DNA of 64,000 bases from Clostridium sp. NkU-1 (lineage in GTDB: Bacteria > Bacillota_A > Clostridia > Lachnospirales > Lachnospiraceae): assembly GCA_001312405.1 (NCBI GenBank), contig BBDR01000020.1, forward strand, positions 11,168 through 75,167, read 5' to 3'. Shown here one piece after another: positions 30,507-40,293 of this stretch (positions are counted from its first letter, which is position 1; every line of letters starts with the position of its first letter). The notes beneath the pieces are model-generated. The model saw nothing but the letters and a program-made list of their open reading frames with translations, did not search any database and was not told the DNA's origin. A program made the translations under genes and the position numbers.

Positions 30507-31641
30507 CTACCTCTTCTGCTGTTCTGACTGCAGCAGCTGTCTGGCAATATTTTCCAACCTTGATAAAGTTTTCTCAAAAAAATACTTATACGATGAACAG
30601 AAATAATTCTGACCAAGATGGCCTGCCTCATCTATCTGGCGGTTCCTGCGGCATCCGCCGCGGCATAAGTATGCATACTCGCAGGTTATGCACTCCTTAG
30701 GTCTATTCAAAGAAGCCTCTACAAACCCGCTCTCCAATCCTCTGCTTCCCATCTCCTCAATAGAATCCTCCAGGAAGTTTCCAATTTTATACTCATCCAT
30801 TACATAGAAATCGCAGGGGTAAACAGAGCCATCCGCTTCTACTACATGCTGGATGCTGCAGCACCCCTTCATATCACATGCCTCCGGCGGGTATCCCATC
30901 AAAAGGCTGATATAATTTTCAAACTGACGAATGTATGGCTGTTCTCCCTTCATAAGATCCAGATACCAAAGATCAAACAGCTTTACAAGAAACTCTCCAT
31001 AGACCTCTGGCGTCAGAGAATACTCCCGGCTTCCCTTTGGCTCTCCAAATGGATCAAGACAAGCGATATACTGCTGATATTTCCAGTTATTTTTCTTATA
31101 AAATTCATAAATTCGCGGAATCCGCTCCGCTGTTCTTCGGTTTACAACCGTAAGGATATTATAATCCACCCCTTTTTTTGTCAAACAATTTAAGGGTCTT
31201 CATAATTTCGCCAAAGGAACCTTCACCCGCAGAATTCTCCCTATAGGCGTCATGGTATATTTAATCCCATCCAGGGATACACCTACCAGGAAATTATTTG
31301 CAGCAAAAAAACTCTGCCCATTCTTCGCCCAGCTGGTATCCATTGGTCTGAATAGAATTCATAATCTTTATATTGCGTATGTTATGCTTACTCTCAAATT
31401 CCAGCAGCTTTTTATAAAAGTCAAGGCCCACCAAAGTGGGTTCCCCTCCCTGGAAGATAAACTCACACTGCCGCTCACTATAAGCCAGTGTCTTCTTAAC
31501 GATCTCCTCCAGGGTCTCTAAAGACATAAATCCGTAATTTTGCCGCTCCCGTTTCTGCATCTCGTCATGATAAAAACAATATTTGCATCTTAAATTACAG
31601 CTTCCGGAGGCTGGCTTAATCAGCAACTGTATTGGTGGCAT
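30507..31641 (-). CDS. Radical SAM/SPASM protein, anaerobic sulfatase-maturase type (three frameshifts)
   Basis: About 377 aa. The N-terminal radical SAM site CNLRCKYCFYHDEM near residue 14 binds a 4Fe-4S cluster and SAM; FIFQGGEPTL follows. The C-terminal SPASM region has CDMKGCCSIQHVVEADGSVYPCDFY and CITCEYAYLCRGGC, ligands of two auxiliary clusters. This is the layout of anaerobic sulfatase-maturating enzymes, which oxidise Cys or Ser of a sulfatase to formylglycine. Errors: an extra T near 31306, a missing base near 31257 and an extra A near 31180. No sulfatase lies in the window, so another substrate, such as the Cys-rich protein downstream, is possible. Start by GGAG-type site near 31650. 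Confidence 0.85.
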
Positions 31642-31874
31642 ATCTTTATCTCCTTACATAACTTATTTCGTATTCTTTTTCAGCCAGGATAGGGCCTTGT
31701 AAGGGCCTCAGCAGAGGCAATCCTTGCTCTTCAATGATTTATCTGCGTACCTCCCGATTCTGACGCAGCATGTCTTGCTTCTGTTTGAATACGGTCATAT
31801 ATTTTATCTTTGTCCATATTTCTTTATTATACATGACCACATATAGAAAGTGAATCGTTATTTTATTAACGCTT

Positions 31875-32132
31875 TTATGCGCCACGAGTGATCCCATCTG
31901 CTGAAAACAGCATTTTCTTCAGACCATCCATGGTTATATCCTGCGCTTTCCGCATCCCGTTTACTAGCTTGAACTGTTCTGACTGAATCTGCTCTTGGAT
32001 ATTCATTTTCCATCTTTTCATAGTGTCCAGGCAGCTTTTTTCATTGACCTTCAATTGATTGCCTTTTCTTGCATATATTCTGTATACTCGCATCTTTACA
32101 AGTTTTTTTATATTATTAACAGCCAAATTCAA
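31875..32132 (-). CDS. Small hypothetical protein
   Basis: Up to 85 aa if read from 32132, or 43 aa from an internal Met (MNIQEQIQSEQF) which has a weak purine-rich ribosome site. The C-terminal half is amphipathic (FKLVNGMRKAQDITMDGLKKMLFSADG). I do not recognise it and no domain is visible. The upstream part is basic and rich in Tyr/Arg and may not be translated. Nothing nearby explains it; the 230 bases between it and the radical SAM gene hold only short reading frames. Confidence 0.35.
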   Translation of the reverse strand: MNLAVNNIKKLVKMRVYRIYARKGNQLKVNEKSCLDTMKRWKMNIQEQIQSEQFKLVNGMRKAQDITMDGLKKMLFSADGITRGA

Positions 32133-32330
32133 TAACTTTGTACTTTCTGACTTTCAAAATCTCAGAATTGCTGTATAATCATTAGAGACTCCTTAATGGA
32201 ACAGATTGTTACTATTCAAACCATTCAGTATTTATAGATGACAAAAAGTACAGGAATGTAGGAACTTTATATTGGATTAAAATAGCCTTTGGCTTTTTAA
32301 TAAAATAATGCACTTGGGAGGGAAAGAAGT

Positions 32331-32813
32331 ATGAAAATCATATGTAAAACTCTGGCGTATGTGGAATTAGTATTAGGAATCATTGGAAGCATTTTTCTAT
32401 CGGACACACTTGGTATGAGACTAAATTTCCACACTTTAAAATTGGAACGGGACGGAACTGCAACCTTTGCCATCCTTTTCTCAACACTGCTTAGTGTTAT
32501 AACTCTTTGGGCGATATTATATGCCTTTTCCGAAATATTGGAAAACCAGGATAAAATATTTAAATTATTGGAACACCCCGGGAAAGCAGAACCAACGATT
32601 ATTACACCCATTTGCAAGCCTCTTTCCGAGCCTCCAAAAACCTTGCCGACTCGGCCGCAGGTACAGCCTCAGATTCTCAAGCAAGAATCGGAGAAGGCCA
32701 AGGTCAACGATGAGAATTGGAACGTATATGATGCATGGAAGTGTCCCAATTGCAAAAGGATAAATGACGGCTCTATGGAAACGTGTATATGCGGTATTGC
32801 CAGGTCCACATAA
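32331..32813 (+). CDS. Membrane protein with C-terminal zinc ribbon, unknown function
   Basis: 160 aa. Two membrane helices (residues ~8-26 and ~46-66) are followed by a Pro-rich linker and a C-terminal zinc-ribbon-like CPNCKRINDGSMETCIC with four Cys (residues ~138-154). Helix-linker-ribbon proteins of this kind are common in Firmicutes and unassigned. GGGAGGGAAAG precedes the ATG. TATAAT at 32174-32179 is a possible -10 box, without a clear -35. No operon partner. Confidence 0.6.
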   Translation: MKIICKTLAYVELVLGIIGSIFLSDTLGMRLNFHTLKLERDGTATFAILFSTLLSVITLWAILYAFSEILENQDKIFKLLEHPGKAEPTIITPICKPLSEPPKTLPTRPQVQPQILKQESEKAKVNDENWNVYDAWKCPNCKRINDGSMETCICGIARST

Positions 32814-32926
32814 GCAGTAATCTCCCTAAGCAAAAAAATACAGTACGACCAACGCCGATTGATCTGAAATTAAAATAGACGATGGCATTATAATAAAAAT
32901 TATAAAAAGAAAAGGAATCAGTAGAT

Positions 32927-33559
32927 ATGAAAAAAATTAAACTTATTAACAGCATCTATTATTTTCTCCACATTAATTTTATTAACCAGCTGCGGCAAAA
33001 ATACAGATTCTCCTTCTGCTATATCTGAAACCATCAGCACTGAGACTTCAATAAAAGAATCTAATACAAACGCTGAAACAAAAAAACGACTTGGACGCTA
33101 TTGGAAATGCTGATGTTGAATTAAATATTCCTGCTAAATTTATTGGAGAACAGACACAGGATGATCTTAATGAATTGTGCAAAGAAAAAAGGTTATAAAT
33201 CTATTACTTTAAATGACGATGGAAGTGTTACATATATCTTAACTAAGAAACAACATAAAAAGATGATGAATGAACTGAAAGATAACATTAACTCATCAAT
33301 ATCTGAAATGATCGGTTCTGAAGATTTTCCAAATTTTACAGATATAACTTATAATGAGAATTTTACTGAATTTGAGATATCCACGAAATCTACTGAATTA
33401 AACATGGCGGACCGGTTTTCTATATTAGGCTTTTACATGTACGGAGGCATGTATAATATATTTAACGGTACAGCCGCTGACAACATTTCAGTAAAGTTCG
33501 TCAATGCTGACAGCGGAGAAGAGATTTTAACTGCAAATTCCAAAGATGCCGGCAAATAA
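32927..33559 (+). CDS. Small secreted lipoprotein of unknown function (three frameshifts)
   Basis: About 209 aa once three homopolymer errors are corrected (one extra A each in the runs near 32929-32936, 33086-33092 and 33183-33188). The N-terminus then reads as a lipoprotein signal with lipobox LTSC. A Ser/Thr-rich spacer leads to the mature domain, which includes KSITLNDDGSVTYILTKKQH and FTDITYNENFTEFEISTKS. I have no named family for it, though small lipoproteins of this look are frequent in clostridia. AAAGGA lies upstream of the ATG at 32927. Surface anchored by inference. Confidence 0.65.
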
Positions 33560-33943
33560 TTTTTTTGATGTGCTATTAATATTGATGCATTGGGACTGCT
33601 GGTGTCACTATGCCTCAAACTGTCATTATTACCACAAAATAAATCATCACTTAAAATCTATGCAGCTTGAAATGCAGCATAAATGCCATATTTAGCATAT
33701 TATACGTATTCGTAAAAATAATTGCCGTATTGTCTTCAAATGCATTGATAATATTATCGTACAATTTTACATAAATAAAAAAGCCGTAAAGCCCTTTATT
33801 TTAAGGCCTTTAACGGCTTTTTAATTTGAAACAGTTCTTTTATCTCAATCGTATCGACCAGAGTATCACTCCATAATTGGCGGCAATTTAAGATCAAATA
33901 AATCTTCAAGCGCATCGCATCGAATATAAAAATATAAAATTGC
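33560..33943. other. Intergenic region, nothing but a terminator
   Basis: No supported gene. The only feature is the terminator-like repeat at 33775-33823 described separately; the rest is AT-rich. Confidence 0.6.
33775..33823. repeat. Terminator hairpin, copy A of a repeated sequence
   Basis: AAAAAGCCGT-AAAG-CC pairs with GG-CCTTTAACGGCTTTTT around CTTTATTTTAA. Almost the same ~50 bp occurs at 40506-40557 next to the tRNA remnant. It can terminate the LysM-GH18 gene on the minus strand or the lipoprotein on the plus strand. Confidence 0.7.
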
Positions 33944-35239
33944 TTAGCCATTACCAATCAGCTTTTCTATGTAGTATTGAGTATTAATAACAAACCACAT
34001 TTGGGCATCGAACCTCATAATGGTCCAAAGAGATAAGCCCTGGAGATTATATTCTACTACCAGTCTGGCTCGTGCATCAAAGCTTCTTGCATCTTTAGTC
34101 CATACTACATGGAGATTCCCATCACTATCCATATAATAGAAGTAGGGTGACTGTGCCACTTCACTAAATTGTATTGGTATACCGTTATCCGCTGCAATTT
34201 GTACCGCACTGTTATAAGTTATTACAGTAGCGTCCGACGCGCCGGGAACATAGGGAAGTGTCCAATCATAACCCAGAGCAGTAACTCCCAGAAAGATTTT
34301 TTCAGGGGGAATAATACTAACCCAGTAATCTAACATATCTCTTAAGATATTAACGGGAAAAATTGCATTTGGATAGCTGTAAGACCTTGCCCAGTCATAT
34401 GAAGAAAATATGATTCCATCAACAAATTCAGATAATATTGAATAGTCTATTTTTTCAAAACTAATGTTAGAGGTTTCAATATCCGTAGACGGCGTTATGG
34501 TAATCAGTATCTTGTAACCTTCTGAGCGGAATATCGCAGAGGCTCTTTGCAAATATTCTGCAATGCTGTTTATGGTGTCATAGGTGATGTTTTCGGCATA
34601 TATGTTAATACCATAAAAGCCTTTCTCTTTCATTATGCGAAGAGCATTATCAATAAGGCGATCCTGTACAGAAGGATTATTTAAAATATTATAGGACACT
34701 TCACGGCTGACTGTTCCCTCTTCTGTCATAGTAGAGACGAACATCATGGGTGCAGCACCATAAACTTTAGCCAGATTGACAATTTCAGTGTCGTCGTATC
34801 TGAAGATAATTTCTCCTTCACTTGTAGCCCTATAATTGAATATAGTCAGATAAGTTAAAAAAGGAAGTGTTTTTATTAATACAGATTTATCTATATAAGA
34901 AAAGGCATAACCAATAGTGGTAATTGTTCTTATTTTATTTGTTTGATAGCTTATAACTATGGTTTCACCGGCATACAAAAATTCTCTATCGGAAAGATAG
35001 GGATTATTTCTTAGTAAATCCAATTGCGTAGTACCATGCTGCTCCGCAATACTCTCCAAAGTATCGCCAGGCTGGACGATATAGACTGTTTCCGGTTGAA
35101 CAATCACAATGGTTTGGCCTATTGCCAGATTGTCGGGGTTTGTGATTCCGTTTTCCAATATTAATCTGGCAACAGGGATTTTGTAATACTCTGATATGGA
35201 ATAGATGGTTTCCCCTGGCTGAACAACGTGTATGATCAT
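33944..35239 (-). CDS. LysM-GH18 protein, SleL/YaaH-like spore peptidoglycan hydrolase
   Basis: 431 aa. Two N-terminal LysM domains (residues ~1-48, IHVVQPGETIYSISEYYKIP, and ~53-97, YIVQPGDTLESIAEQHGTT) bind peptidoglycan; the rest is a glycoside hydrolase 18 barrel with GFYGINIYAENI, where the Glu fits the catalytic acid and the Asp residues of the classic DxxDxE are changed, as in SleL-type N-acetylglucosaminidases. No signal peptide, as usual for spore-coat associated members. ATG at 35239 follows GAGG; a four-codon upstream extension lacks a site. Role in cortex degradation during germination is family-based inference. Confidence 0.85.
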   Translation of the reverse strand: MIIHVVQPGETIYSISEYYKIPVARLILENGITNPDNLAIGQTIVIVQPETVYIVQPGDTLESIAEQHGTTQLDLLRNNPYLSDREFLYAGETIVISYQTNKIRTITTIGYAFSYIDKSVLIKTLPFLTYLTIFNYRATSEGEIIFRYDDTEIVNLAKVYGAAPMMFVSTMTEEGTVSREVSYNILNNPSVQDRLIDNALRIMKEKGFYGINIYAENITYDTINSIAEYLQRASAIFRSEGYKILITITPSTDIETSNISFEKIDYSILSEFVDGIIFSSYDWARSYSYPNAIFPVNILRDMLDYWVSIIPPEKIFLGVTALGYDWTLPYVPGASDATVITYNSAVQIAADNGIPIQFSEVAQSPYFYYMDSDGNLHVVWTKDARSFDARARLVVEYNLQGLSLWTIMRFDAQMWFVINTQYYIEKLIGNG

Positions 35240-35516
35240 GGCTTTCCTCAAATGATCTTATTAATTCTATTATATGCCACTCTTGCTTGTTCATAACATT
35301 ATAATGCAAATAATTATATGTATCTCAATAATCTTATGCAATAACATCGCCCGGCAATCCTTGCTCAACAATCTATTTATACATTTAATCACTTAAGCAT
35401 AACACGTCTCCCATTTCTGGACTACTGGTAATATTGATGCTGACATAATATTTCCCTCCACCTAACCTTGATATAAAAGTGTCCAGATATTATTTCTCTG
35501 GTTACAATTGAATAAT
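35240..35516. other. Intergenic region upstream of the LysM-GH18 gene
   Basis: A minus-strand TATAAT (35269-35274) is a possible -10 element without a good -35. Positions 35352-35365 repeat a 14-mer (GGCAATCCTTGCTC) seen near 31731. No gene seen. Confidence 0.4.
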
Positions 35517-35544
35517 AAAAGGCACTGGATTATTCTCCAATGCC
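35517..35544 (-). terminator. Intrinsic terminator of the small anchored protein gene
   Basis: On the minus strand GGCATTGGA and TCCAGTGCC form a stem with loop GAATAA followed by TTTTATT. Confidence 0.7.
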
Positions 35545-35575
35545 ATTTAACTGATTACAATATTTTTCTCTTTTT

Positions 35576-35976
35576 TTATTCTTCTTTCTTTTCTGGTTCA
35601 ACTTCAATAATTGGTACTCGGTCCAACTGTTTAAACAAGTAGGTTTCTCCATCTATCATAATTGTAAACGTCTGCTTTTTCCCATCATACAGTATTTTGG
35701 TATTATGAAATTTGGAGCCATTGATATAATGTTCATTATCTGGTCCTTTTGAATAGGTTCCTTTATCCTTTTCATCATAATTATAGTAATAAAATGTATA
35801 GTTATCATTTAAATCAAACGCCATAGACGCAAAAGGAAGCTTATCACATATGAAGGTGCCTTGTAAAGTTGGGGATTCCTTCACTGAATACATGGATTTC
35901 ATCCAGCAAAAAAAATGCCAACTATACATATAAATAAAAACAAGAAGTCCAACCAATGTTTTTTATGTGTTTTCAT
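35576..35976 (-). CDS. Small membrane-anchored or secreted protein, unknown (one frameshift)
   Basis: About 133 aa after adding one T to the T8 run near 35903-35910. The corrected N-terminus MKTHKKHWLDFLFLFICIVG is a basic stretch followed by a membrane helix or uncleaved signal; the rest is a soluble, beta-rich domain with many aromatic residues (YTFYYYNYDEKDKGTYS) and an acidic tail. GGGGGTG precedes the ATG. Not recognised. Similar small extracellular proteins often form lineage-specific families. Confidence 0.6.
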
Positions 35977-35978
35977 AT

Positions 35979-36098
35979 TTAACGCACCCCCACTACTTTT
36001 CTATTTTTATGGCAGTACTCAGATCCTAAAATATCTAACCAAGAAATATCACCAAATGCAGGTCTTGCCAACCCAATAATATCATTTGTGTTTATTAC
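35979..36098 (-). pseudogene. Open fragment that reads like the end of a protein
   Basis: Between two stop codons the minus strand reads INTNDIIGLARPAFGDISW and on to GVR, a protein-like composition without start codon or ribosome site. It may be a remnant of a degraded gene or a frame-broken small gene. Upstream to 36180 only a 16-codon frame is found. Confidence 0.3.
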
Positions 36099-36209
36099 TT
36101 AGGATTTAATAGACAGTTTTTCACCTTTATCCACGAAAGTACCCTTCACTTATTTACAGCAACTTAAGAACTTGTTTGTTCTTAGTACCTCTCATTCTTT
36201 CATATCTTA

Positions 36210-37281
36210 TCATTGTTCCGGCTCTTCCAAATTTTTCCTATGCTGATCAACCCGTTCATCCATTGTTGGAAGTCTCCGACTATCGTTTCTATAATAGCTT
36301 GTAAAAATAACACTTGCAAACAACAGCGTATTGACAACAAGTAATAAAATTACACCATTCCATGTTACGTCTTGATTTTGAAGAACATCCTCCGTATAAT
36401 TTCCGGTAATAATCGGAATCAAATTATTATTGATAAAATGCAAAATAACAACCGTCCATATGTTATCGGTTTTTAAATAGGCCCAACCATAAAATATTCC
36501 CAATGTAACACATGTAATTAATTGTCCTGCCAAGCTTATAATCCCTACGGAAGGAGAGGAATAATAAAAGAAATTAATGGGTAAATGCCACACTCCCCAA
36601 GCAATTCCAAGAACAAAAACACCGCGAACCATTCCAAACCTTTTTTTGCAGTATAGGCTGAAAAAAAGTACCTCCAACCGTACTCCTCTCCAAAAAATGC
36701 AATAAATATTAAAAAAAATAGTTTATGGGCAATGTCAATAACATCAGCCAAGTAACAGGCTTTTGCATAATTTCTGTCATGGTTTGCATTTGACCACTTA
36801 AGATATACATGATAACGGTTCTGCTAAAGTAAAGAATTAAATACAGCAGAATAATGAGAGCAGCTATTTTCCAACGCCCTCCTCTCAATCCATAGGCAAT
36901 ACGCTTATCTTTTTTCTCAGTAAGCAGTAAAATCCATGCTATAACAGAACCAAGTACCATTATAAATTGAGAAATGACATTCCAACTCATTCCAGGCACA
37001 ATAATGCTTGCCACTGTACAAACCAATAACAGTAAAGTAAGAATTAAAAAAAACCAATAAAAAAATCTCTTAGGAATCAGCTGATCTTCTTTGTGCGTAA
37101 TTAAAGCGGCCAGTATTGCTCCCGAAGCAGGGTAGAACATTTGAGCTGAGGGGAAAACCGATACATCAAGCCCCTTAGTATAGCTAATCCCCATTAAAAT
37201 CCCTAGTATATAAGGTAATGCAAAGACCACACCCAGAAAAATAAGCATCTGAGTTTTCTCATAATTTTTTTGTTGTTCCAT
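36210..37281 (-). CDS. CPBP-family intramembrane metalloprotease (CAAX-like/Abi), two frameshifts
   Basis: About 357-aa polytopic membrane protein, around eight helices. The family motifs are EEYGWRYF (EExxxR), WGVWHLPINFF (FxxxH-like) and VILHFINN, which hold the metal and active site. Frame errors near 36715 and 36650 split the region around the active site (a missing or extra base in T/A runs). ATG at 37281 follows AAGGAG; a six-codon upstream extension overlaps that site. Members serve in bacteriocin self-immunity, protein maturation or unknown roles; no bacteriocin gene is recognisable next to it. Confidence 0.82.
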
Positions 37282-37330
37282 TTCATTCTCCTTTTTCATA
37301 ACATTTATTTAATTGATTCTCTCATCCTAT

Positions 37331-37489
37331 TTACATTTCCCCTCCTTTCTTTAATATCTGTCTCACTGTTTTATTATCCAGACAAAACGCCGCTGCTACT
37401 CTCTTAATGTCATTAAATCGTTGGTATTCCTTTCTAATATCCTCATCAGTAAATATCCAATTCACCGGTTTATTCATATATTTTTCCAT
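37331..37489 (-). CDS. Short protein with HTH-like segment
   Basis: 52 aa, start ATG at 37489 with AGGAGAG upstream. The segment IKRVAAAFCLDNKTVRQILKKG resembles a helix-turn-helix of the transposase or plasmid type. Too short for an intact regulator; could be a gene fragment in an accessory region. No named family. Confidence 0.45.
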   Translation of the reverse strand: MEKYMNKPVNWIFTDEDIRKEYQRFNDIKRVAAAFCLDNKTVRQILKKGGEM

Positions 37490-37497
37490 AATCTCTC

Positions 37498-37626
37498 CTA
37501 TAAAATAATATGCGGCCTTATTTCTATTCCGGTCAACTGTCCACATCGACAGTAAGCCCTGCCATATACGGTGTCAGGCGCTTTTTCAACTACTAACATA
37601 TGCTTGCCACGGCTATCTCTTTCCAT
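37498..37626 (-). CDS. Small hypothetical protein or fragment
   Basis: 42 aa from ATG 37626 (MERDSRGKHMLVVEKAPDTV and a CRCGQ motif). Composition is protein-like and its end overlaps the ribosome site of the next small gene, suggesting the two were once coupled. Ribosome site AGCGGA is weak. Not recognised; may be the end of a mobile-element protein. Confidence 0.35.
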   Translation of the reverse strand: MERDSRGKHMLVVEKAPDTVYGRAYCRCGQLTGIEIRPHIIL

Positions 37627-37729
37627 CAATCCGCTTATAGCACCTGTTTTATAAATTTGAAAATTTCAATCGTTTTCTCTGTCGCTTCCTGATTCGCCTG
37701 CCCCTGCCAAAAAAACCACAAACAAAAGT

Positions 37730-37891
37730 TCAATACACTGCATCATGAGTGGAAGTCCTTACATTACTCTGTGCATAACTATCTGCTTTCACCAGCTTTA
37801 ATATATATTTTCCCGCCACATCCCAGGTTGTTGGTGTAGTGGCGGCTGGCTCTCCTTTAATACCCCAATATGCTTTAATATCTAATGGCAT
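37730..37891 (-). CDS. Small hypothetical protein
   Basis: 53 aa starting MPLDIKAYWGIKGEPAATTP at ATG 37891 after an AAAAGGGG site; a 16-codon upstream extension lacks a good site. No domain is recognised. It is one of a string of short minus-strand genes between the CPBP protease and the methyltransferase. Confidence 0.4.
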   Translation of the reverse strand: MPLDIKAYWGIKGEPAATTPTTWDVAGKYILKLVKADSYAQSNVRTSTHDAVY

Positions 37892-38213
37892 AGTTATACC
37901 CCTTTTCAGTCTGCCAATAATTTCTTCCACAGCACTCAAGCTTACCGATCACTATTTATTCATCTCTTTTACCCATTATGTTTTCCCCCATTATACTATT
38001 TTCCTAATACAAAAGCCATCAGATTTTCATATTCTGATGGCTCTAATAAATATTTCTAGTTTTATTTATATTCTCTATTATTTATTCTTCTCATCATCTC
38101 TTAGACACTTTTAATGAATTTGAGATGTCTACGCTGTTTTCCATTACTGCAATTCGCGATCTCTTATCTATACTAACAACATAATTCAAATTTATAATAC
38201 ACGCCAGATTTCA

Positions 38214-38351
38214 CTAAAAAAAAGAAGCGGATAATTTCTTTTCAATTTCATTTAATGAGGTATGTATCTGCTTCACAGAATGCTTTTCATATACATAATA
38301 GCCTTTTCCTGTCTCGCACAGCTTGTATATAGCACACTTTATCTGTTTCAA
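38214..38351 (-). pseudogene. Open fragment with protein-like composition
   Basis: Reads LCETGKGYYVYEKHSVKQIH and continues to a stop at 38214-38216. Only a TTG without ribosome site is available as a start. It looks like the C-terminus of a lost gene. The bases from 37892 to 38213 around it otherwise show nothing. Confidence 0.25.
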
Positions 38352-38408
38352 TTATGAAATCCAGGAATTCGTTTACATTATGATGCTCGTTGTATCAGCT
38401 ATATATAC

Positions 38409-38570
38409 CTACTTCATATTCCTTTTAATTGAATCGGTAAAAGAAGTAACAGAGTCATCATCTGTTATTTCAGCACCATCATTTCTGCCCTTCGTTGCAT
38501 TTGCCATAGTTATTGCTTCTTCCTCAGAAAAACCCAAATCTACCCATGCCTGCACTTCTTCATTCAACAT
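38409..38570 (-). CDS. Small acidic protein with a UBA-like N-terminus
   Basis: 53 aa. MLNEEVQAWVDLGFSEEEAI resembles the short three-helix UBA/CUE pattern (LGFSEEEAITMANATKG). GGAGG stands 8 nt before the ATG at 38570, a stronger case than the opposite-strand reading frame over the same bases. It follows the membrane protein gene at 38600 by 29 bp and may share its transcript. Role unknown. Confidence 0.5.
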   Translation of the reverse strand: MLNEEVQAWVDLGFSEEEAITMANATKGRNDGAEITDDDSVTSFTDSIKRNMK

Positions 38571-38599
38571 CGTTTCTTCCTCCAATAAAACGTCCTAGA

Positions 38600-38836
38600 T
38601 TATCTGTGACTCACAATCATTGCAGCAATATACCCCAATCCGAAAATCACTCCAGCAACCAGCCATGATATGGCACACTTAATGATTGTCATCGTCGTCA
38701 TTGCGGAGGTCAGCACTCCTGCGTCTGATGCCGAAACACATACCATAATTGGTTTAATCAACAGAGTCCAATATCCAATGTATACTGCTAAAATTATTCC
38801 GGTGAAAAATATTGCAATGGACAAATAACCCCTCAT
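38600..38836 (-). CDS. Small membrane protein with two or three helices
   Basis: 78 aa, almost wholly hydrophobic (MRGYLSIAIFFTGIILAVYI..., then IIKCAISWLVAGVIFGLGYIAAMIV). GGAGGGG precedes the ATG. It is followed at 29 bp by the 53-aa acidic protein. No family recognised; a holin-like or toxin-like role is conceivable but unsupported. Confidence 0.5.
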   Translation of the reverse strand: MRGYLSIAIFFTGIILAVYIGYWTLLIKPIMVCVSASDAGVLTSAMTTMTIIKCAISWLVAGVIFGLGYIAAMIVSHR

Positions 38837-39179
38837 AAATTCCCCTCCCTGTTTTGCCCCTATTATATATTATTCATATTATGCCCAAAGGTAACATTTT
38901 TATAATTTAGCTGCATTTTCACCCTTGTTTTTTTATAGAGCTCAGTTATCTTTAGGCACTGAGCATCTATACTGCATCCAATAATCTGACGGTTATTTCA
39001 AATATACGGGAGTGTAAAATATTTCTGGAGGGTCTAGTTTTCACCGGTATTTTCCATGTTAGCATTTCATTTTTATTATTTTCTCACGTTCTTACCTCTT
39101 TCTTCTGCTTTGGAAAATAATAATTAAACATTTCTTCCTCATTTATTTAATAGCTTCGCCTTATGATAATAAAAGAAAG
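38837..39179. other. Intergenic region without recognisable features
   Basis: AT-rich. A minus-strand TATAAT near 38861-38866 may belong to the small membrane protein gene. No gene, strong hairpin or repeat is seen in the rest. Confidence 0.5.
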
Positions 39180-39962
39180 TTATGGTTTCCTGGCAAGCTG
39201 TAAATCTATAGTATCATATATGGTGATGTGACCACCTAAATTATCAATAGCTATTTCAATTTCTGAAAAGAACCTTTTTCTCGTATGCTCTTCAATAGCA
39301 ATATGGTCAGAATAGGTAGCGAGAAGCGATGTATATTCTTTTGCCGTAAAGGATCTTGTCCTATGATATAATTTATAACTTATATCAGTAAAACCATATT
39401 TCCGAGCTGTATATGCACGCTTTTTCGCTTCATCTTCACTGTATTCATCAGCACTTCCAGCGCCAGGCATATATACAGAATATATCTTCTGAAGTGCCTC
39501 ATGAATGTCTTCTCTACCTTTATCTTTGTATGGATGATTAGCAAAGCAAGCAAAGACACCACCGCTTTTTAGGAGTTCAAAAACCTTTGTGTATCCAACT
39601 TCTTCCGGTATCCAGTGAAATGCAGATGCAGAATAGATTAAATCGCAAGCATCTTCATCATACTCAAAGTCTTCAAATTTTGCTGTTACGGTTGAAAAAG
39701 AAGGAAATTCCTTGAATTTTTGACGACATAATTTTGCTAAATTTTCACCATATTCCACGGCGGTTAGCTTACAGCCTGTTTTTAGAATCGGTAACGACGC
39801 TTGTCCTCCCCCAATTCCAACCTCCACAACATTACTTGTTTTATCAATTGTAATAAATTTAAAAATATCTTCGTATAACTCTGGAACATACTCAGGACGC
39901 ATTTTTTCATACTTTTCAGCTTCCGTGTTAAAGGTCCATTCCAACCCTTTGATTATTGGCAT
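39180..39962 (-). CDS. Class I SAM-dependent methyltransferase
   Basis: 260 aa. The SAM-binding core is visible: motif I VVEVGIGGGQASLPILKTG (residues ~45-63), acidic loop LTAVEYGENLA, motif DLIYSASAFHWIPEE, and the post-motif ELLKSGGVFACFAN. It is close to the UbiE/Methyltransf_11 type. GGGGGG precedes the ATG. The substrate is unknown; neighbours give no pathway. Intact frame. Confidence 0.8.
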   Translation of the reverse strand: MPIIKGLEWTFNTEAEKYEKMRPEYVPELYEDIFKFITIDKTSNVVEVGIGGGQASLPILKTGCKLTAVEYGENLAKLCRQKFKEFPSFSTVTAKFEDFEYDEDACDLIYSASAFHWIPEEVGYTKVFELLKSGGVFACFANHPYKDKGREDIHEALQKIYSVYMPGAGSADEYSEDEAKKRAYTARKYGFTDISYKLYHRTRSFTAKEYTSLLATYSDHIAIEEHTRKRFFSEIEIAIDNLGGHITIYDTIDLQLARKP

Positions 39963-40160
39963 AAATTTACCCCCCTGTTACATAAATAATCTTCATCAAT
40001 AGAGTACCATCAAATTTGCCAACTATCAATATTATGTTTCCAATGTACGGTAAATTCATTAAATACTAAGGTTTTGTAAATAATCTTAATGATTAGCCTG
40101 CTTTCAATATCAATTTTTTATAATATAATTGAATCAAACAAATAATCAGGGGGGTGCTAT

Positions 40161-40253
40161 ATGTTTACTTTTATCGCATTGTTTTTTCAAATATTTGAAT
40201 TTTTAAAAATGTTGTCTATGTTATGGTTTTCTTATGCTGCCTCAAATATTTAA
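40161..40253 (+). CDS. 30-aa hydrophobic peptide
   Basis: MFTFIALFFQIFEFLKMLSM and ten more residues, Phe-rich and almost without charge. GGGGGG ends 8 nt before the ATG and a TATAAT lies at 40118-40123. It is followed by a second tiny gene with an even better ribosome site. Type I toxin-like or membrane-acting peptide by composition only. Confidence 0.45.
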   Translation: MFTFIALFFQIFEFLKMLSMLWFSYAASNI

Positions 40254-40293
40254 AGAGTAACTAAAACGCATAAGATGCTAAGGAGGGATAAAA

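Noticed and set aside
38323..38598. A 91-aa plus-strand frame
   Set aside because: The opposite strand has a 53-codon gene with GGAGG at the right distance; the plus frame has no ribosome site and a poor composition.
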